DNA from: Hyphomicrobiales bacterium
GTDB taxonomy: Bacteria; Pseudomonadota; Alphaproteobacteria; Rhizobiales; Rhizobiaceae
Direction of reading: 5' to 3'
Assembly: GCA_900468625.1 (NCBI GenBank)
Contig: UBUL01000034.1
Location: 1-64,000, forward strand
Length of the DNA: 64,000 nucleotides
Positions 43,652 to 52,005 of the stretch are shown piece after piece. Positions within the stretch are counted from its first letter, which is position 1; each line of letters opens with the position of its first letter. The position numbers were made by a program, and so were the translations under genes. The notes under the pieces are model-generated. The model was not told the origin of the DNA, searched no databases, and saw only the letters and a program-made list of their open reading frames with translations.

Positions 43652-44662
43652 TTACTTTGCCTGCCAGGCGTACCACCTCTTGCCGATGGCATCACGATTT
43701 TCAGCCCAGTAGCTCATATTAGCATTGACCTGACTTGCGGTTTGCTGGTCCGGCAAGGTCTTGGCGATCGCCGGGTCCATCAGCTTCGCCGAGTCAACAT
43801 TGATCGGCGCGTATCCAGTCGTCTTCGCCATGTCTGCCTGCGCCTGCGCCGAGGTCGCCAGCGCGATGAACTTCATCGCCGTTTCCATGTTCGGAGCACC
43901 CTTCGGAATGACGAGGGAATCCGCCGCTGTAATGTTCTGGCTCCAGGACGTCTCCGTCTTGACGCCGCTGTTGGCGAGCGCTGTCATACGGCCATTCCAG
44001 AGACTGCCGAAGGGAGCCTCGGCCGATGCCAGAAGCTGCTGCGACTGCGCGCCGCTCGACCACCAGACGATGTCCGATTTGATCGTATCGAGCTTCTTGA
44101 AGGCGCGGTCGAGATCGAGCGGATAGAGCTTGTCGGCGGGAACGCCGTCGGCCAAGAGCGCCGCTTCGATCACGCCCGGGGCAGACCATTTATAGAAGGT
44201 GCGCTTACCCGGAAATTTCTTCGTGTCGAAAAGATCGGCCCAGGTCTTCGGGCAGGCGCTGACGGCATCGGCATTGCATCCAATGACGAAGGAATAATAG
44301 AAGCTGCCGACCGAATAGTCGCTGACGAAGCGCGGATCGAGCTTGGACTTGTCGATGACGGAAAAGTCGAGCTTCTCGAGCAGACCGGCTTTGCCGGCCT
44401 GCGCGGCATAATCGCCCTCGACGTCGACCACGTCCCAGCTGACCTGGCCTGCTTCGACCATAGCCTTTAGCTTGCCGTAATCCGTCGGGCCGTCCTGCAT
44501 GACGCCGATACCGGTCTTTTCGGTGAACTGGTTGGCCCAGGCGACCTTCTGCGCATCCTGTGTCGTTCCTCCCCAGCTCGTGAAGACCATGGTATCGGCC
44601 TTGGCCGGTATGGATGCGGCCATCATTGCGGCAAAGGCCGCGAGTGCAATTTTCGCTTTCAT
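43652..44662 (-). CDS. ABC importer substrate-binding protein (PotD/PotF-like)
   Basis: The protein has 336 residues from the ATG at 44662, preceded by an AAGGGAAC ribosome binding site. It has a signal peptide (KAKIALAAFAAMMAASIPAKA) and a two-lobed binding fold (TMVFTSWGGTTQDAQ, WDVVDVEGDYAAQ). The family binds polyamines and other small cations in the periplasm. Its clustering with monooxygenase genes suggests it captures the substrate of that pathway. The ligand is not predictable by eye. Confidence 0.92.
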   Translation of the reverse strand: MKAKIALAAFAAMMAASIPAKADTMVFTSWGGTTQDAQKVAWANQFTEKTGIGVMQDGPTDYGKLKAMVEAGQVSWDVVDVEGDYAAQAGKAGLLEKLDFSVIDKSKLDPRFVSDYSVGSFYYSFVIGCNADAVSACPKTWADLFDTKKFPGKRTFYKWSAPGVIEAALLADGVPADKLYPLDLDRAFKKLDTIKSDIVWWSSGAQSQQLLASAEAPFGSLWNGRMTALANSGVKTETSWSQNITAADSLVIPKGAPNMETAMKFIALATSAQAQADMAKTTGYAPINVDSAKLMDPAIAKTLPDQQTASQVNANMSYWAENRDAIGKRWYAWQAK

Positions 44663-44717
44663 GTTCCCTTGTCCTTGTTTTTCAGTTTTTGGAGGCATGC
44701 CTTATGCGGCCGCCCGT

Positions 44718-45032
44718 TCACCCCAATGGGGAGAAACCGGCAGGCTTCATAATCTTGTTTTCCGCTTGTTCGATCAGGTCGCGGATTTTTGGCAGGAAAG
44801 CCTGCCACTGAGGGTCCGCCGCCAGCCGCCCGCGCCGCGCTTCGCGGTCGTCGAGGCTTACATAGGCCCAGATGTGCACGATCTCGTTGACCACGCCGAT
44901 TTCCGAATGGAAGTAGCCGACGAGATTGCCGAGATGCGCCTTCTGAATAGCGATCCCCTCCTCTTCCACGACCTTCAGATATTGCGGAATGGTGCCGTTC
45001 TTCAGCCTGTAGGTGCGGATCTCGTAAAACAT
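44718..45032 (-). CDS. NIPSNAP-family protein
   Basis: The protein has 104 residues from the ATG at 45032, preceded by AGGTGAG; a GTG at 45041 would overlap the upstream stop. The ferredoxin-like fold is suggested by FYEIRTYRLKNGTIPQYL, HIWAYVSLDDREARR and WQAFLPKIRDLI. NIPSNAP proteins often sit in catabolic operons without a defined role. Position between importer and dehydrogenase genes supports a part in the same pathway. Confidence 0.88.
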   Translation of the reverse strand: MFYEIRTYRLKNGTIPQYLKVVEEEGIAIQKAHLGNLVGYFHSEIGVVNEIVHIWAYVSLDDREARRGRLAADPQWQAFLPKIRDLIEQAENKIMKPAGFSPLG

Positions 45033-45037
45033 CGCTC

Positions 45038-46501
45038 TCACCTCATGACGAAGGGATCGGGGATCGGGTCATCCGACGTCCGCAACCAGATGGTCTTGGT
45101 GCGGGTGTAGTCGAGCGCGGCTGCAAGACCGCCTTCCCGGCCATGACCGGAAAGGCCGAAGCCGCCAAATGGCGCGATCGGCGATACCGCGCGGTAGGTG
45201 TTGACCCAGACGACACCGGCGCGGATGCCCTTCATCAGGCGATGGGCGCGCGTGAGGTTTTGGGTAAAGACACCGGATGCCAAGCCATAGCGTGTATCGT
45301 TTGCAAGCCTCAGGGCTTCGGCTTCCGTCTCGAAAGAGACGACCGACAGAACCGGTCCGAAGAATTCTTCGGTAAGCGAAGGCGAGGACACAAAATCGCA
45401 ATCGAGGATCGTCGGCGGGAAGTAATAGCCCGCACCTTCTGGCCTTTGGCCACCCGTCACAAGCCGAGCACCCCTTTCAATGGATTTCTCAACGAGCGCG
45501 GCCACATGGTCCTGCTGCCGCTTCGTGGCAAGGGGGCCGACCTCGGTCGCCATGTCGAGCGGCGAGCCGATGCGGACCGCCTCGGCCTTGCGCTTGAGGA
45601 TCGACAGGAATTTCTCCTTGACGCTGGCCTCGACGATCAGGCGGGAACCGGCAACGCAGCTCTGGCCGGTTGCCGCGAAAATGCCGGCAACCTGCGCATT
45701 GGCCGCACTTTCAAGATCGGCATCGGCAAAGACGATGAAGGGCGATTTGCCGCCCAGTTCCAGCGATGTGGAGGCAAGGTTTTCGGCCGAGTTGCGCACA
45801 ATATGGCGTGCGGTCTCCGGCCCGCCGGTAAAGGCGATATGCGCGACCTTGGGATGGCGTCCGAGGGTTGCGCCGCAGGAGGGACCGAAACCGGTGATGA
45901 TGTTGACGACGCCGGCCGGGAAACCCGCCTCATGAACGAGGCGTGCGAATTCCAGCAGCGGCGCCGGCCCGTCTTCCGAAGCCTTGACGACCATGGTGCA
46001 GCCGGCCGCCAGCGCCGGTCCGATCTTGACAGCAGACAGAAAGAGCTGGCTGTTCCAGGGCACGACCATGGCAACGACGCCGATCGGCTCGCGGCGCAGC
46101 CAGACATCCATGTCCGGCTTGTCGATCGGCAGGTAGGAGCCCTCGATCTTGTCGGCAATGCCGGCATAATAGCGATAATAATCGGCGACATAAGCGATCT
46201 GCGCCGAGGTCTCGCGAATGATCTTGCCGGTATCGCGCGTTTCCAGTTCGGCGAGCTTCTGCGCATTGGCAGCAACCAGATCAGCGAGCTTATAGAGAAG
46301 CTTGCCGCGCTGCGTCGCCGTCAGTTTCGCCCATGGGCCTTCGTAGAGAGCTTTCTCGGCGGCATTGACGGCACGGTCGACATCGGCCTCGCGCGCTTCC
46401 GGCATCTCGGCCCAGACATCACCGGTCGCCGGATCGATGCTCTGGAAGCGGGCCTCGCCGTCCAGAAATTCGCCATCGATGTAATACTGGAAGGTCTGCA
46501 T
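45038..46501 (-). CDS. NAD(P)-dependent aldehyde dehydrogenase
   Basis: The 487-residue enzyme has the full aldehyde dehydrogenase fold: VVPWNSQLFLSAVKIGPALAAG, the base Glu in TSLELGGKSP, and the catalytic Cys282 in FAATGQSCVAG. It oxidises an aldehyde to an acid. In a trigonelline-type pathway this would be the semialdehyde formed by ring opening; that assignment is inferred from the neighbouring monooxygenase. It follows the monooxygenase gene by five bases. Confidence 0.94.
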   Translation of the reverse strand: MQTFQYYIDGEFLDGEARFQSIDPATGDVWAEMPEAREADVDRAVNAAEKALYEGPWAKLTATQRGKLLYKLADLVAANAQKLAELETRDTGKIIRETSAQIAYVADYYRYYAGIADKIEGSYLPIDKPDMDVWLRREPIGVVAMVVPWNSQLFLSAVKIGPALAAGCTMVVKASEDGPAPLLEFARLVHEAGFPAGVVNIITGFGPSCGATLGRHPKVAHIAFTGGPETARHIVRNSAENLASTSLELGGKSPFIVFADADLESAANAQVAGIFAATGQSCVAGSRLIVEASVKEKFLSILKRKAEAVRIGSPLDMATEVGPLATKRQQDHVAALVEKSIERGARLVTGGQRPEGAGYYFPPTILDCDFVSSPSLTEEFFGPVLSVVSFETEAEALRLANDTRYGLASGVFTQNLTRAHRLMKGIRAGVVWVNTYRAVSPIAPFGGFGLSGHGREGGLAAALDYTRTKTIWLRTSDDPIPDPFVMR

Positions 46502-46506
46502 GGCGT

Positions 46507-47547
46507 TTACTCCGCAAATGCCGGCATGACCTCGGCGATGAAGCGTTCGAGCGAGGCCTTCTTGCGCTCGAACGGCATGCCGGTGTCGATCCAGAAGGAA
46601 TACTCGTCGTAGCCCATCGCCTGATAGCTCTTCAGCCGGGCGATCACGGTCGATGCATTGCCGACGACATTGTTGCCGCGCATGACCGCATCCGACAGCA
46701 TGGCGTTGGCGCGAATGTCTTCCTCAGGAATGCGTTCGATCAGGCCTTGGTGAATGGGCTTTTCGTTCTTGAACCAGGCGAAGAAGTAGTTGTAGTAGAC
46801 GCTGAGCTCATGAGCGGCCTGCGCGATGTCGTCTTCCGACGAGCCGACATAAGTATGGCGCAACAGCATGATCTTCGGCCGCTCGATATGCGGGTTCTTG
46901 GCGCAGGCATCGTTGAAGCGCCCCATCAGCGCCGCCACCTCGTCATCGCCCTGCCAAAGCGGCGTCACCTGGACATTGCAGCCGTTGGCGACGGCGAATT
47001 CATGCGAATTCGGGTCGCGCGCAGCAACCCAGATCGGTGGGTTCGGCTGCTGCAGCGGCTTCGGCGCCGAGGAGGTCGACGGGAATTTGAAGAACTCGCC
47101 TTCATGGGCGTAGTCCCCCTGCCAGATGCCTTTGACGGCGGGGATCAGCTCGCGCATGCGCTGGCCGGCACCCCAGGCGTCGAGACCCGGCAGCAAGCGT
47201 TCGTATTCGAAGGAATAAGCGCCGCGGGCGATGCCGATATCGAGCCTCCCGTCGCAGATGATGTCTGCCATGGCGGCCTCGCCGGCAAGCTTGATCGGAT
47301 GCCAGAACGGCGCGATCACCGTTCCCGTTCCAAGCCTTGCCCGGGACGTGCGCCGTGCCAGATCGGCGATCGTTACGAAGGGATTGGGCGCGATGGTGAA
47401 ATCCATCCCGTGATGCTCGCCCGTCCAGATCGCATGCATGCCGCCCTTGTCGGCAATCTCGCAGAGCGCGACGAACTCCTCATAGAGGCTCTTGTGGGTC
47501 TGGCTCGCATCGAGGCGTTCCATGTGGACAAAGAGAGAGAATTTCAT
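46507..47547 (-). CDS. LLM-class flavin-dependent monooxygenase
   Basis: The 346-residue protein belongs to the bacterial luciferase family: MKFSLFVHMERL at the N-terminus, the IWTGEHHG motif, LGTGTVIAPFWHPIKLAGEAA, and GRLDIGIARGA. Such enzymes use reduced FMN from a partner reductase to oxygenate a substrate, often cleaving C-N or C-S bonds. The reductase gene lies directly upstream with a four-base overlap, so this is a two-component monooxygenase. It is the probable key enzyme of the operon. Confidence 0.93.
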   Translation of the reverse strand: MKFSLFVHMERLDASQTHKSLYEEFVALCEIADKGGMHAIWTGEHHGMDFTIAPNPFVTIADLARRTSRARLGTGTVIAPFWHPIKLAGEAAMADIICDGRLDIGIARGAYSFEYERLLPGLDAWGAGQRMRELIPAVKGIWQGDYAHEGEFFKFPSTSSAPKPLQQPNPPIWVAARDPNSHEFAVANGCNVQVTPLWQGDDEVAALMGRFNDACAKNPHIERPKIMLLRHTYVGSSEDDIAQAAHELSVYYNYFFAWFKNEKPIHQGLIERIPEEDIRANAMLSDAVMRGNNVVGNASTVIARLKSYQAMGYDEYSFWIDTGMPFERKKASLERFIAEVMPAFAE

Positions 47548-48479
47548 GCCTGCACCGCCTTCCCGGAAACCGGCCGTACCATGCCGGAGGTCTCGTCGCC
47601 AAAATAGACACCGAAATTGCCGATTTGACTTTCCAGCGCGAAGCGGGCGACGATATCGGCCGTCGAGCTGGTCTTGAAATGCGCCGCCTTCAACGCATCC
47701 GGCTTCAGGAACCGGCCCTCGCGCGGCTCGCCTTGCGAGGCGAAGGCGCGATAGACGATGTGATGCTTGCCGTCGCTCTTGCCCTCGTAGACCGAATAGA
47801 GAAATCCGACCGTGATCGTAAGACCGGTGAGCGCCTGCAGGTACTGGCCGAGAATGTCGGCGGGACTTCCTTCGCTGCCCTCACAATTCGGAAGAGCAAG
47901 CACTTCTTCCCCAAGCAGCAGGATTTCGCCATCGCGCTCGACGACTGCTCCAAGCTCGATATTGCCTTCCGCAGCCGCAGAGACCGCCTTGCTTGCCAGG
48001 ATCGGCGTGAAATAGCCGCCGCGCGCATAGCCAAGTCCGTTGCGGCCGCTATTGTCGAAGGAGACGATGCGACCTAGCAAGACAACATGGTCGCCGGCTT
48101 CGATCACCCGCTCCATGGCGCATTCGAACCAGGCGGCGACATCGGCAAGGATCGGACAGCCATCCGCACCCGAATTCCACTCGACGGCGGCAAATCTGTC
48201 TTCGACAGGCCGCGCGAAGGTGTTGGAGACAGCTTTCTGCGTTTCCGACAGCACGTTGATCGCAAAATGCTTAGTGCCCGTCATGGCCTCGAAATTGCGC
48301 GAGGTCTTTGCCAGGCAAACAAGAAGAAGCGGCGGATCGAGCGAGACCGACGTAAAGGAATTTGCCGTAAAGCCGAGCGGCAGGCCCGCCCGATCGCGCG
48401 CGGTCACGACCGTGACACCGGTCGGAAATGCGCCAAAGGCATCGCGCAGCGCCCTTGGGTCGAAATCGTGCGTCGTCAT
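47544..48479 (-). CDS. Flavin reductase with extra C-terminal domain
   Basis: The protein has 311 residues from the ATG at 48479; upstream ATGs overlap the hydrolase gene. The N-terminal 165 residues are a flavin-reductase-like split barrel (FGAFPTGVTVVTARD, GFTANSFTSVSLDPPLLLVCL). Reductases of this type usually end there. Here about 145 more residues follow, with LLGEEVLALPNCEG and YSVYEGKSDGKHHIVYRAF, resembling a NUDIX-like fold by eye. It would supply reduced flavin to the monooxygenase, whose gene overlaps its end. Confidence 0.9.
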   Translation of the reverse strand: MTTHDFDPRALRDAFGAFPTGVTVVTARDRAGLPLGFTANSFTSVSLDPPLLLVCLAKTSRNFEAMTGTKHFAINVLSETQKAVSNTFARPVEDRFAAVEWNSGADGCPILADVAAWFECAMERVIEAGDHVVLLGRIVSFDNSGRNGLGYARGGYFTPILASKAVSAAAEGNIELGAVVERDGEILLLGEEVLALPNCEGSEGSPADILGQYLQALTGLTITVGFLYSVYEGKSDGKHHIVYRAFASQGEPREGRFLKPDALKAAHFKTSSTADIVARFALESQIGNFGVYFGDETSGMVRPVSGKAVQA

Positions 48480-49321
48480 CTTGCGTCCTCCCCGCATGAA
48501 AGCCACTCGGCGAGCAGCTCGTTGACGATGTCTGGTGCCGTCAGGTTCACCATATGGCGGTGGCCCTCGACGATACGCACCCAGCCGTTGGGTGCCGCCG
48601 CCGCCATCTGCTCGGCCATCAGCGGCGTCGAATTCGGATCGCCGGAGCCCGTCAGGAACAAAGCCGGCGCCTGCACTTGCGGCCAGCGATCGGCATAGGT
48701 TTCGTCGCCGCCGGCGAAAGCGGCGTAAGCCGTCGCGTATCCCTGGGGATCGACGAGGTTTAGCCAGTTGCGCGTCAGTTCGCGTGCGACCGTGCTTTGG
48801 GCATCATCGCCGAACCAGCGGCGCAGCGGCCCTTCCCTGTCGATGCCGACAAGCGGTATCGCCGCCGCGCGCGAAAGCACCGCCGCCTTGGCCTCGGGAT
48901 CGCGGCGATAGACGCCATTGAGGTAGGCGATCCGCTTGATCCGTTCGCCGAAGACGGCGGCAGCCCCACCGGCAACAAGAGCACCCATCGAATGGCCGGC
49001 AACATTGACCTCATCAAGCGCCATCTCGTCAAGGAAACCACCGAACCAGGCGACGAAGGCTTCCAATTTGCTGCCGGCAGGCAGGGCTGCGCTTTCGCCG
49101 TGCCCCGGCATATCCACGGCAATCACCCGATGGCTGCGGGAGAAGGCTGCGATCTGTGGCGACCAGGCTTCAAGCCGCATGCCGACACCATGGATGAGAA
49201 CCAGTGGCTCGCCTTTGCCCACGTCATGATAGGCAGTGCCGCGCGCCGTATGGTTACGGAGCAAATCTCCGGTATTCAGATGATCGGCTTTGCTCTCGTC
49301 CACGGTTTCCATCGCCGGCAT
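48476..49321 (-). CDS. Alpha/beta-fold hydrolase
   Basis: The 281-residue hydrolase has the oxyanion-hole motif LIHGVGM, the nucleophile Ser111 in AGHSMG, an acid in TGSGDPNSTP and the catalytic His in EGHRHMVNL. An ATG three codons downstream is another possible start. Its end overlaps the flavin reductase by four bases. In ring-cleavage pathways of N-heterocycles an enzyme of this fold hydrolyses the enamide product; that role is proposed here by analogy. Confidence 0.92.
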   Translation of the reverse strand: MPAMETVDESKADHLNTGDLLRNHTARGTAYHDVGKGEPLVLIHGVGMRLEAWSPQIAAFSRSHRVIAVDMPGHGESAALPAGSKLEAFVAWFGGFLDEMALDEVNVAGHSMGALVAGGAAAVFGERIKRIAYLNGVYRRDPEAKAAVLSRAAAIPLVGIDREGPLRRWFGDDAQSTVARELTRNWLNLVDPQGYATAYAAFAGGDETYADRWPQVQAPALFLTGSGDPNSTPLMAEQMAAAAPNGWVRIVEGHRHMVNLTAPDIVNELLAEWLSCGEDAR

Positions 49322-49336
49322 CCTGAATCCGATCCC

Positions 49337-49939
49337 TCACACGCCCGCCGGATTGGAGACGTCCTGTCCCAGATCCTTGAGGTCCTGATAACGGTCGCCG
49401 ATGCGATGATGCGGCCGCCCGCCGACCGAAGCGCCGAGTGCGATGACGATCTCATCGGCAGCAGGCGCATCCGGAACCGACGTCTGGATCGTCAGATAAT
49501 GCGAGCGACGGCCCTCATCGTTCTTATCCATGAGCGGGATCATGATCGGCGCATTGGCCGGTCCGCGGGTATTGCAGAAGGCGAGATAGGATTTGGCGCC
49601 GACGGCATGGCGATAATGATTGCCGAAGCGAAGGGTGTGGATCAGCGCGGATGCATGCTCGATCTCGCCATCAAGACCGACGACGGCCGATTTGCCATAG
49701 GCTTCGACTGCCTCGCCGGATCCGACCGCATCGATGATCATCTTGGTGAGCAACTCGCCGAGAATGGGTGCTGCTGCATGAATCTCGGGCTTCAGATCCG
49801 CGACAAAGCCGCGGCCGGCCCAGGGGTTTTTGACGACCGCGCATGCCGAGAACAGCTTTAGCGGCGTGGCCGCTGCCTTGCCCCCTTCAATAAGCGTCGT
49901 TTCGATCTGCAGGACGGTTTTTCGGATCTGAAGGCTCAT
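49337..49939 (-). CDS. AA_synth (DUF1185) family protein
   Basis: The 200-residue protein matches the so-called amino acid synthesis family: IRKTVLQIETTLIEGG near the start, KNPWAGRGF, EAYGKSAVVGLDGEIEHASALIHTL and IVIALGASVGGRPHHRIGDR. No biochemical role is firmly known to me for this family. It is the first gene of the minus-strand operon, 16 bases before the hydrolase, and carries a candidate GntR operator 28 bases upstream of its ATG. Confidence 0.88.
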   Translation of the reverse strand: MSLQIRKTVLQIETTLIEGGKAAATPLKLFSACAVVKNPWAGRGFVADLKPEIHAAAPILGELLTKMIIDAVGSGEAVEAYGKSAVVGLDGEIEHASALIHTLRFGNHYRHAVGAKSYLAFCNTRGPANAPIMIPLMDKNDEGRRSHYLTIQTSVPDAPAADEIVIALGASVGGRPHHRIGDRYQDLKDLGQDVSNPAGV

Positions 49940-50221
49940 GGCTCGCTCTCTTCTAAGATTATGTATGATGGTATGCCATAATACAGAACTGTCAAGCGCC
50001 TTTGAGCGACCGGATAAAAAAGCCCTGCCGCACGTCAGAAATCATCGGAATAACAAAAGCTTATAGATCATTAGCGGGAAGCAATCACCAAGCGATGCTT
50101 GGCGAACGACCATCGTCAGCTGCAGATGCTCCACTTTGTATTAGTTATTATGGTATACCGTCACACCGATGACAGAAGCGAGTCAACTCGCATCGTCGAC
50201 CCAACGACAATTTGAGGAGGC
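49940..50221. promoter_or_regulatory. Divergent promoter region with two GntR-type operator copies
   Basis: This gene-free region is AT-rich. Copy 1 of the shared motif (minus strand ATTATGGCATACCATC) is at 49967-49982, just upstream of the AA_synth operon. Copy 2 (plus strand ATTATGGTATACCG) is at 50147-50160, upstream of a small plus-strand ORF with a perfect GAGGAGG ribosome binding site. The core TGGTATACC is nearly palindromic, as expected for GntR-family sites. Confidence 0.6.
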
Positions 50222-50302
50222 ATGACGCCCATCGACATTGTCCGGCATCATGAGCCTGCCGCCATTCCTGCAGGGAAAATCCGCCGGTTTCATCTTTGGT
50301 GA
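50222..50302 (+). pseudogene. Truncated ORF, possible N-formylglutamate amidohydrolase start
   Basis: An ATG with an ideal GAGGAGG ribosome binding site (50214-50220) opens 26 codons beginning MTPIDIVRHHEPAAIPAGK and ending FHLW. The initial MTPIDIVRHHEPAAIP looks like the start of an N-formylglutamate deformylase-type protein, after which homologues continue into a DSPHSG motif. Here the frame stops, and it runs into the 3' end of the ureohydrolase gene. A deletion of the rest of the gene is the likely explanation. The identification rests on few residues. Confidence 0.35.
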
Positions 50303-51213
50303 ACGATGGCGCCTATCGCGTTGACGACAATGCGTGCGCCGGTCAGGGCCGAAAGGCCGTCGATATCAGCGGGAGGATAGAGCTCCACCAGATCGAAGCC
50401 TGCGATATCAGCCCGGCGGCCAAGGCCGCCGATCAGGTCAATGATCTGGATATAGGTGAGACCACCGGGTGTCCGCGCTGCCACACCCGGCATGATGCTG
50501 GGATCGATGCTGTCGCAATCCAGCGTGACGACGACCCGAACACCCTCCGGAATATGACGAAGAGCGGCCTCGACCCCTCGAGAATGGATTTCGCGGGCAG
50601 TGACGAAGCGGCTGCCATAGCGCTGCGCTGCCTCGACATCGGCAGGTCTTGCACTGCCGACACTTCGCAGGCCCACCTGCACCATTCCGGCGACATGCGG
50701 CATTTCGCATGCCCGGCGCATCGGGCTCGAATAGCCGTAGCGCTCGCCATGCAGTTCGTCGCGCCAGTCGATGTGCGCGTCGATCTGCAAGATTCAGACT
50801 GGCTCCTTATCCGCAAAACCGGCAATGAAGGGGATCGTCACGGAACAGTCGCCGCCAAGCAGGATCGGCACGGCCGGCAATGCCAGGATCTCGCGCGTCT
50901 TCGCCTCGATCCGATCCCGCTTACCGGCATTGTCATGCATGACGGTCTCGATGTTTCCACCGTCGATGCAGCAGGCGGGGTTGCCATCAAAGAGCGGGCC
51001 GCCGAGATCGAAATCCCAATGTTCGACAAGCGCCGCATCACCCTGGCTGGCGGTGCGGATCGCTCCGGCTGACAAGGCATAACCGCCGCTGTCCTTACCC
51101 GGATAGGTACTTCCATGGCCGGCTCCGAAGAGCACGACGCGCGGCAGGCGACCATCGCCAAGGCGGTCCGGAAAGCCGAGGAAGGAAGGAGAAGCCGTCA
51201 TCTTCGTGGCCAT
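50290..51213 (-). pseudogene. Ureohydrolase (agmatinase/arginase family) with in-frame TGA
   Basis: The frame spans 307 codons and is colinear with agmatinase-type enzymes, but codon 140 is TGA (plus-strand TCA at 50794-50796). Before it come FGAGHGSTYPGK and LLGGDCSVTIPF; immediately after it come ILQIDAHIDWRDE and later TLDCDSIDPSIMPG. No frameshift is needed, so it is a single nonsense change. The first metal motif reads GGDCS (Cys123) where most family members have GGDHS. The gene follows gntR by nine bases. Either it is a recent pseudogene or the base is a sequencing error. Confidence 0.85.
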
Positions 51214-51222
51214 GGCGAGGAA

Positions 51223-51918
51223 TCAATCGATCGGCTGCCGCCCGGAAAGCACGGTCTGGGCGATCGCACTGGCGCTGGTGACATGGTCCATCGCCGCCTG
51301 ATAGGCACCATCGCCGTCACCACGCCGGATGGCATCGACGATGCGAGCCATCTGCGCCGGCCCCTGGACATCGCGATTTTGCGTCTTGATCGTCATGGAG
51401 CGCAGATGATTGATGCGCACCGTCAGAAGATTGACGACACCCCAGGCCACATGACGGTCGACCATGCTGAACAGCGTCTGATAAAAAGACGATGTATGGG
51501 CGAGCACGCCGGCCATATCCTTCTCGCGATAGCTGCGCTTTATATCTTCGAGCGACCTGTCCAGGGCATCGGCGATTGCGGGATTGTTCTGTTCGGCGCA
51601 AAGCCGTGCCGCCATGCCTTCGAGCGCAGCGCGGATCTCATAGATCTGCTTGGCTTCGTCATGATTGAGCTGGGCAACGATCGGCCCCTTGTTGGGAAGA
51701 TTGGCGACAAGACCTTCGGATTCGAGGTGACGCAGCACCTCGCGCACGATCGTGCGGCTGACGCCGAGCTGGGCGCAGAGATCGCGCTCCACCAGGCGGT
51801 CACCCGGGCGGAAATAGCCGTTGACGATTGCCTCACGCACCTTGTCGAGGGCAAGCTCACGCAACGTCTTGGCCGGACGCTCCACGCGAATTGCGGCGCC
51901 ATGCGCATCATCATTCAT
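51223..51918 (-). CDS. GntR-family (FadR subfamily) transcriptional regulator
   Basis: The 231-residue regulator has an N-terminal winged helix (ALDKVREAIVNGYFRPGDRL, LGVSRTIVREVLRHLESEGL) and an all-helical FCD effector domain (YEIRAALEGMAARLCAEQ, HRQ-type metal-binding region). A motif copy upstream of its own start (51938-51949) suggests autoregulation, and two further copies lie before the catabolic operon. The effector is probably the pathway substrate or an intermediate. Confidence 0.92.
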   Translation of the reverse strand: MNDDAHGAAIRVERPAKTLRELALDKVREAIVNGYFRPGDRLVERDLCAQLGVSRTIVREVLRHLESEGLVANLPNKGPIVAQLNHDEAKQIYEIRAALEGMAARLCAEQNNPAIADALDRSLEDIKRSYREKDMAGVLAHTSSFYQTLFSMVDRHVAWGVVNLLTVRINHLRSMTIKTQNRDVQGPAQMARIVDAIRRGDGDGAYQAAMDHVTSASAIAQTVLSGRQPID

Positions 51919-51937
51919 TTCCGCACCCTCGATCTTC

Positions 51938-51949
51938 GGATACCATAAT
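51938..51949 (-). promoter_or_regulatory. Third copy of the GntR-type operator, upstream of gntR
   Basis: The minus strand reads ATTATGGTATCC, 20 bases upstream of the gntR start. It shares ATTATGG-AT with the two copies near 49967 and 50147, and TGG-N3-ACCA adjoins it at 51951-51960. Confidence 0.55.
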
Positions 51950-52005
51950 ATGGCCTACCAAAATCATCCATTGTCGGAATGAAGTCAATGCAGCAGAGCG
52001 CCCCC

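Noticed and set aside
50791..50796. Reading the ureohydrolase TGA as selenocysteine
   Set aside because: The position is not a catalytic site in the family, and I see no evidence of a downstream SECIS-like hairpin.
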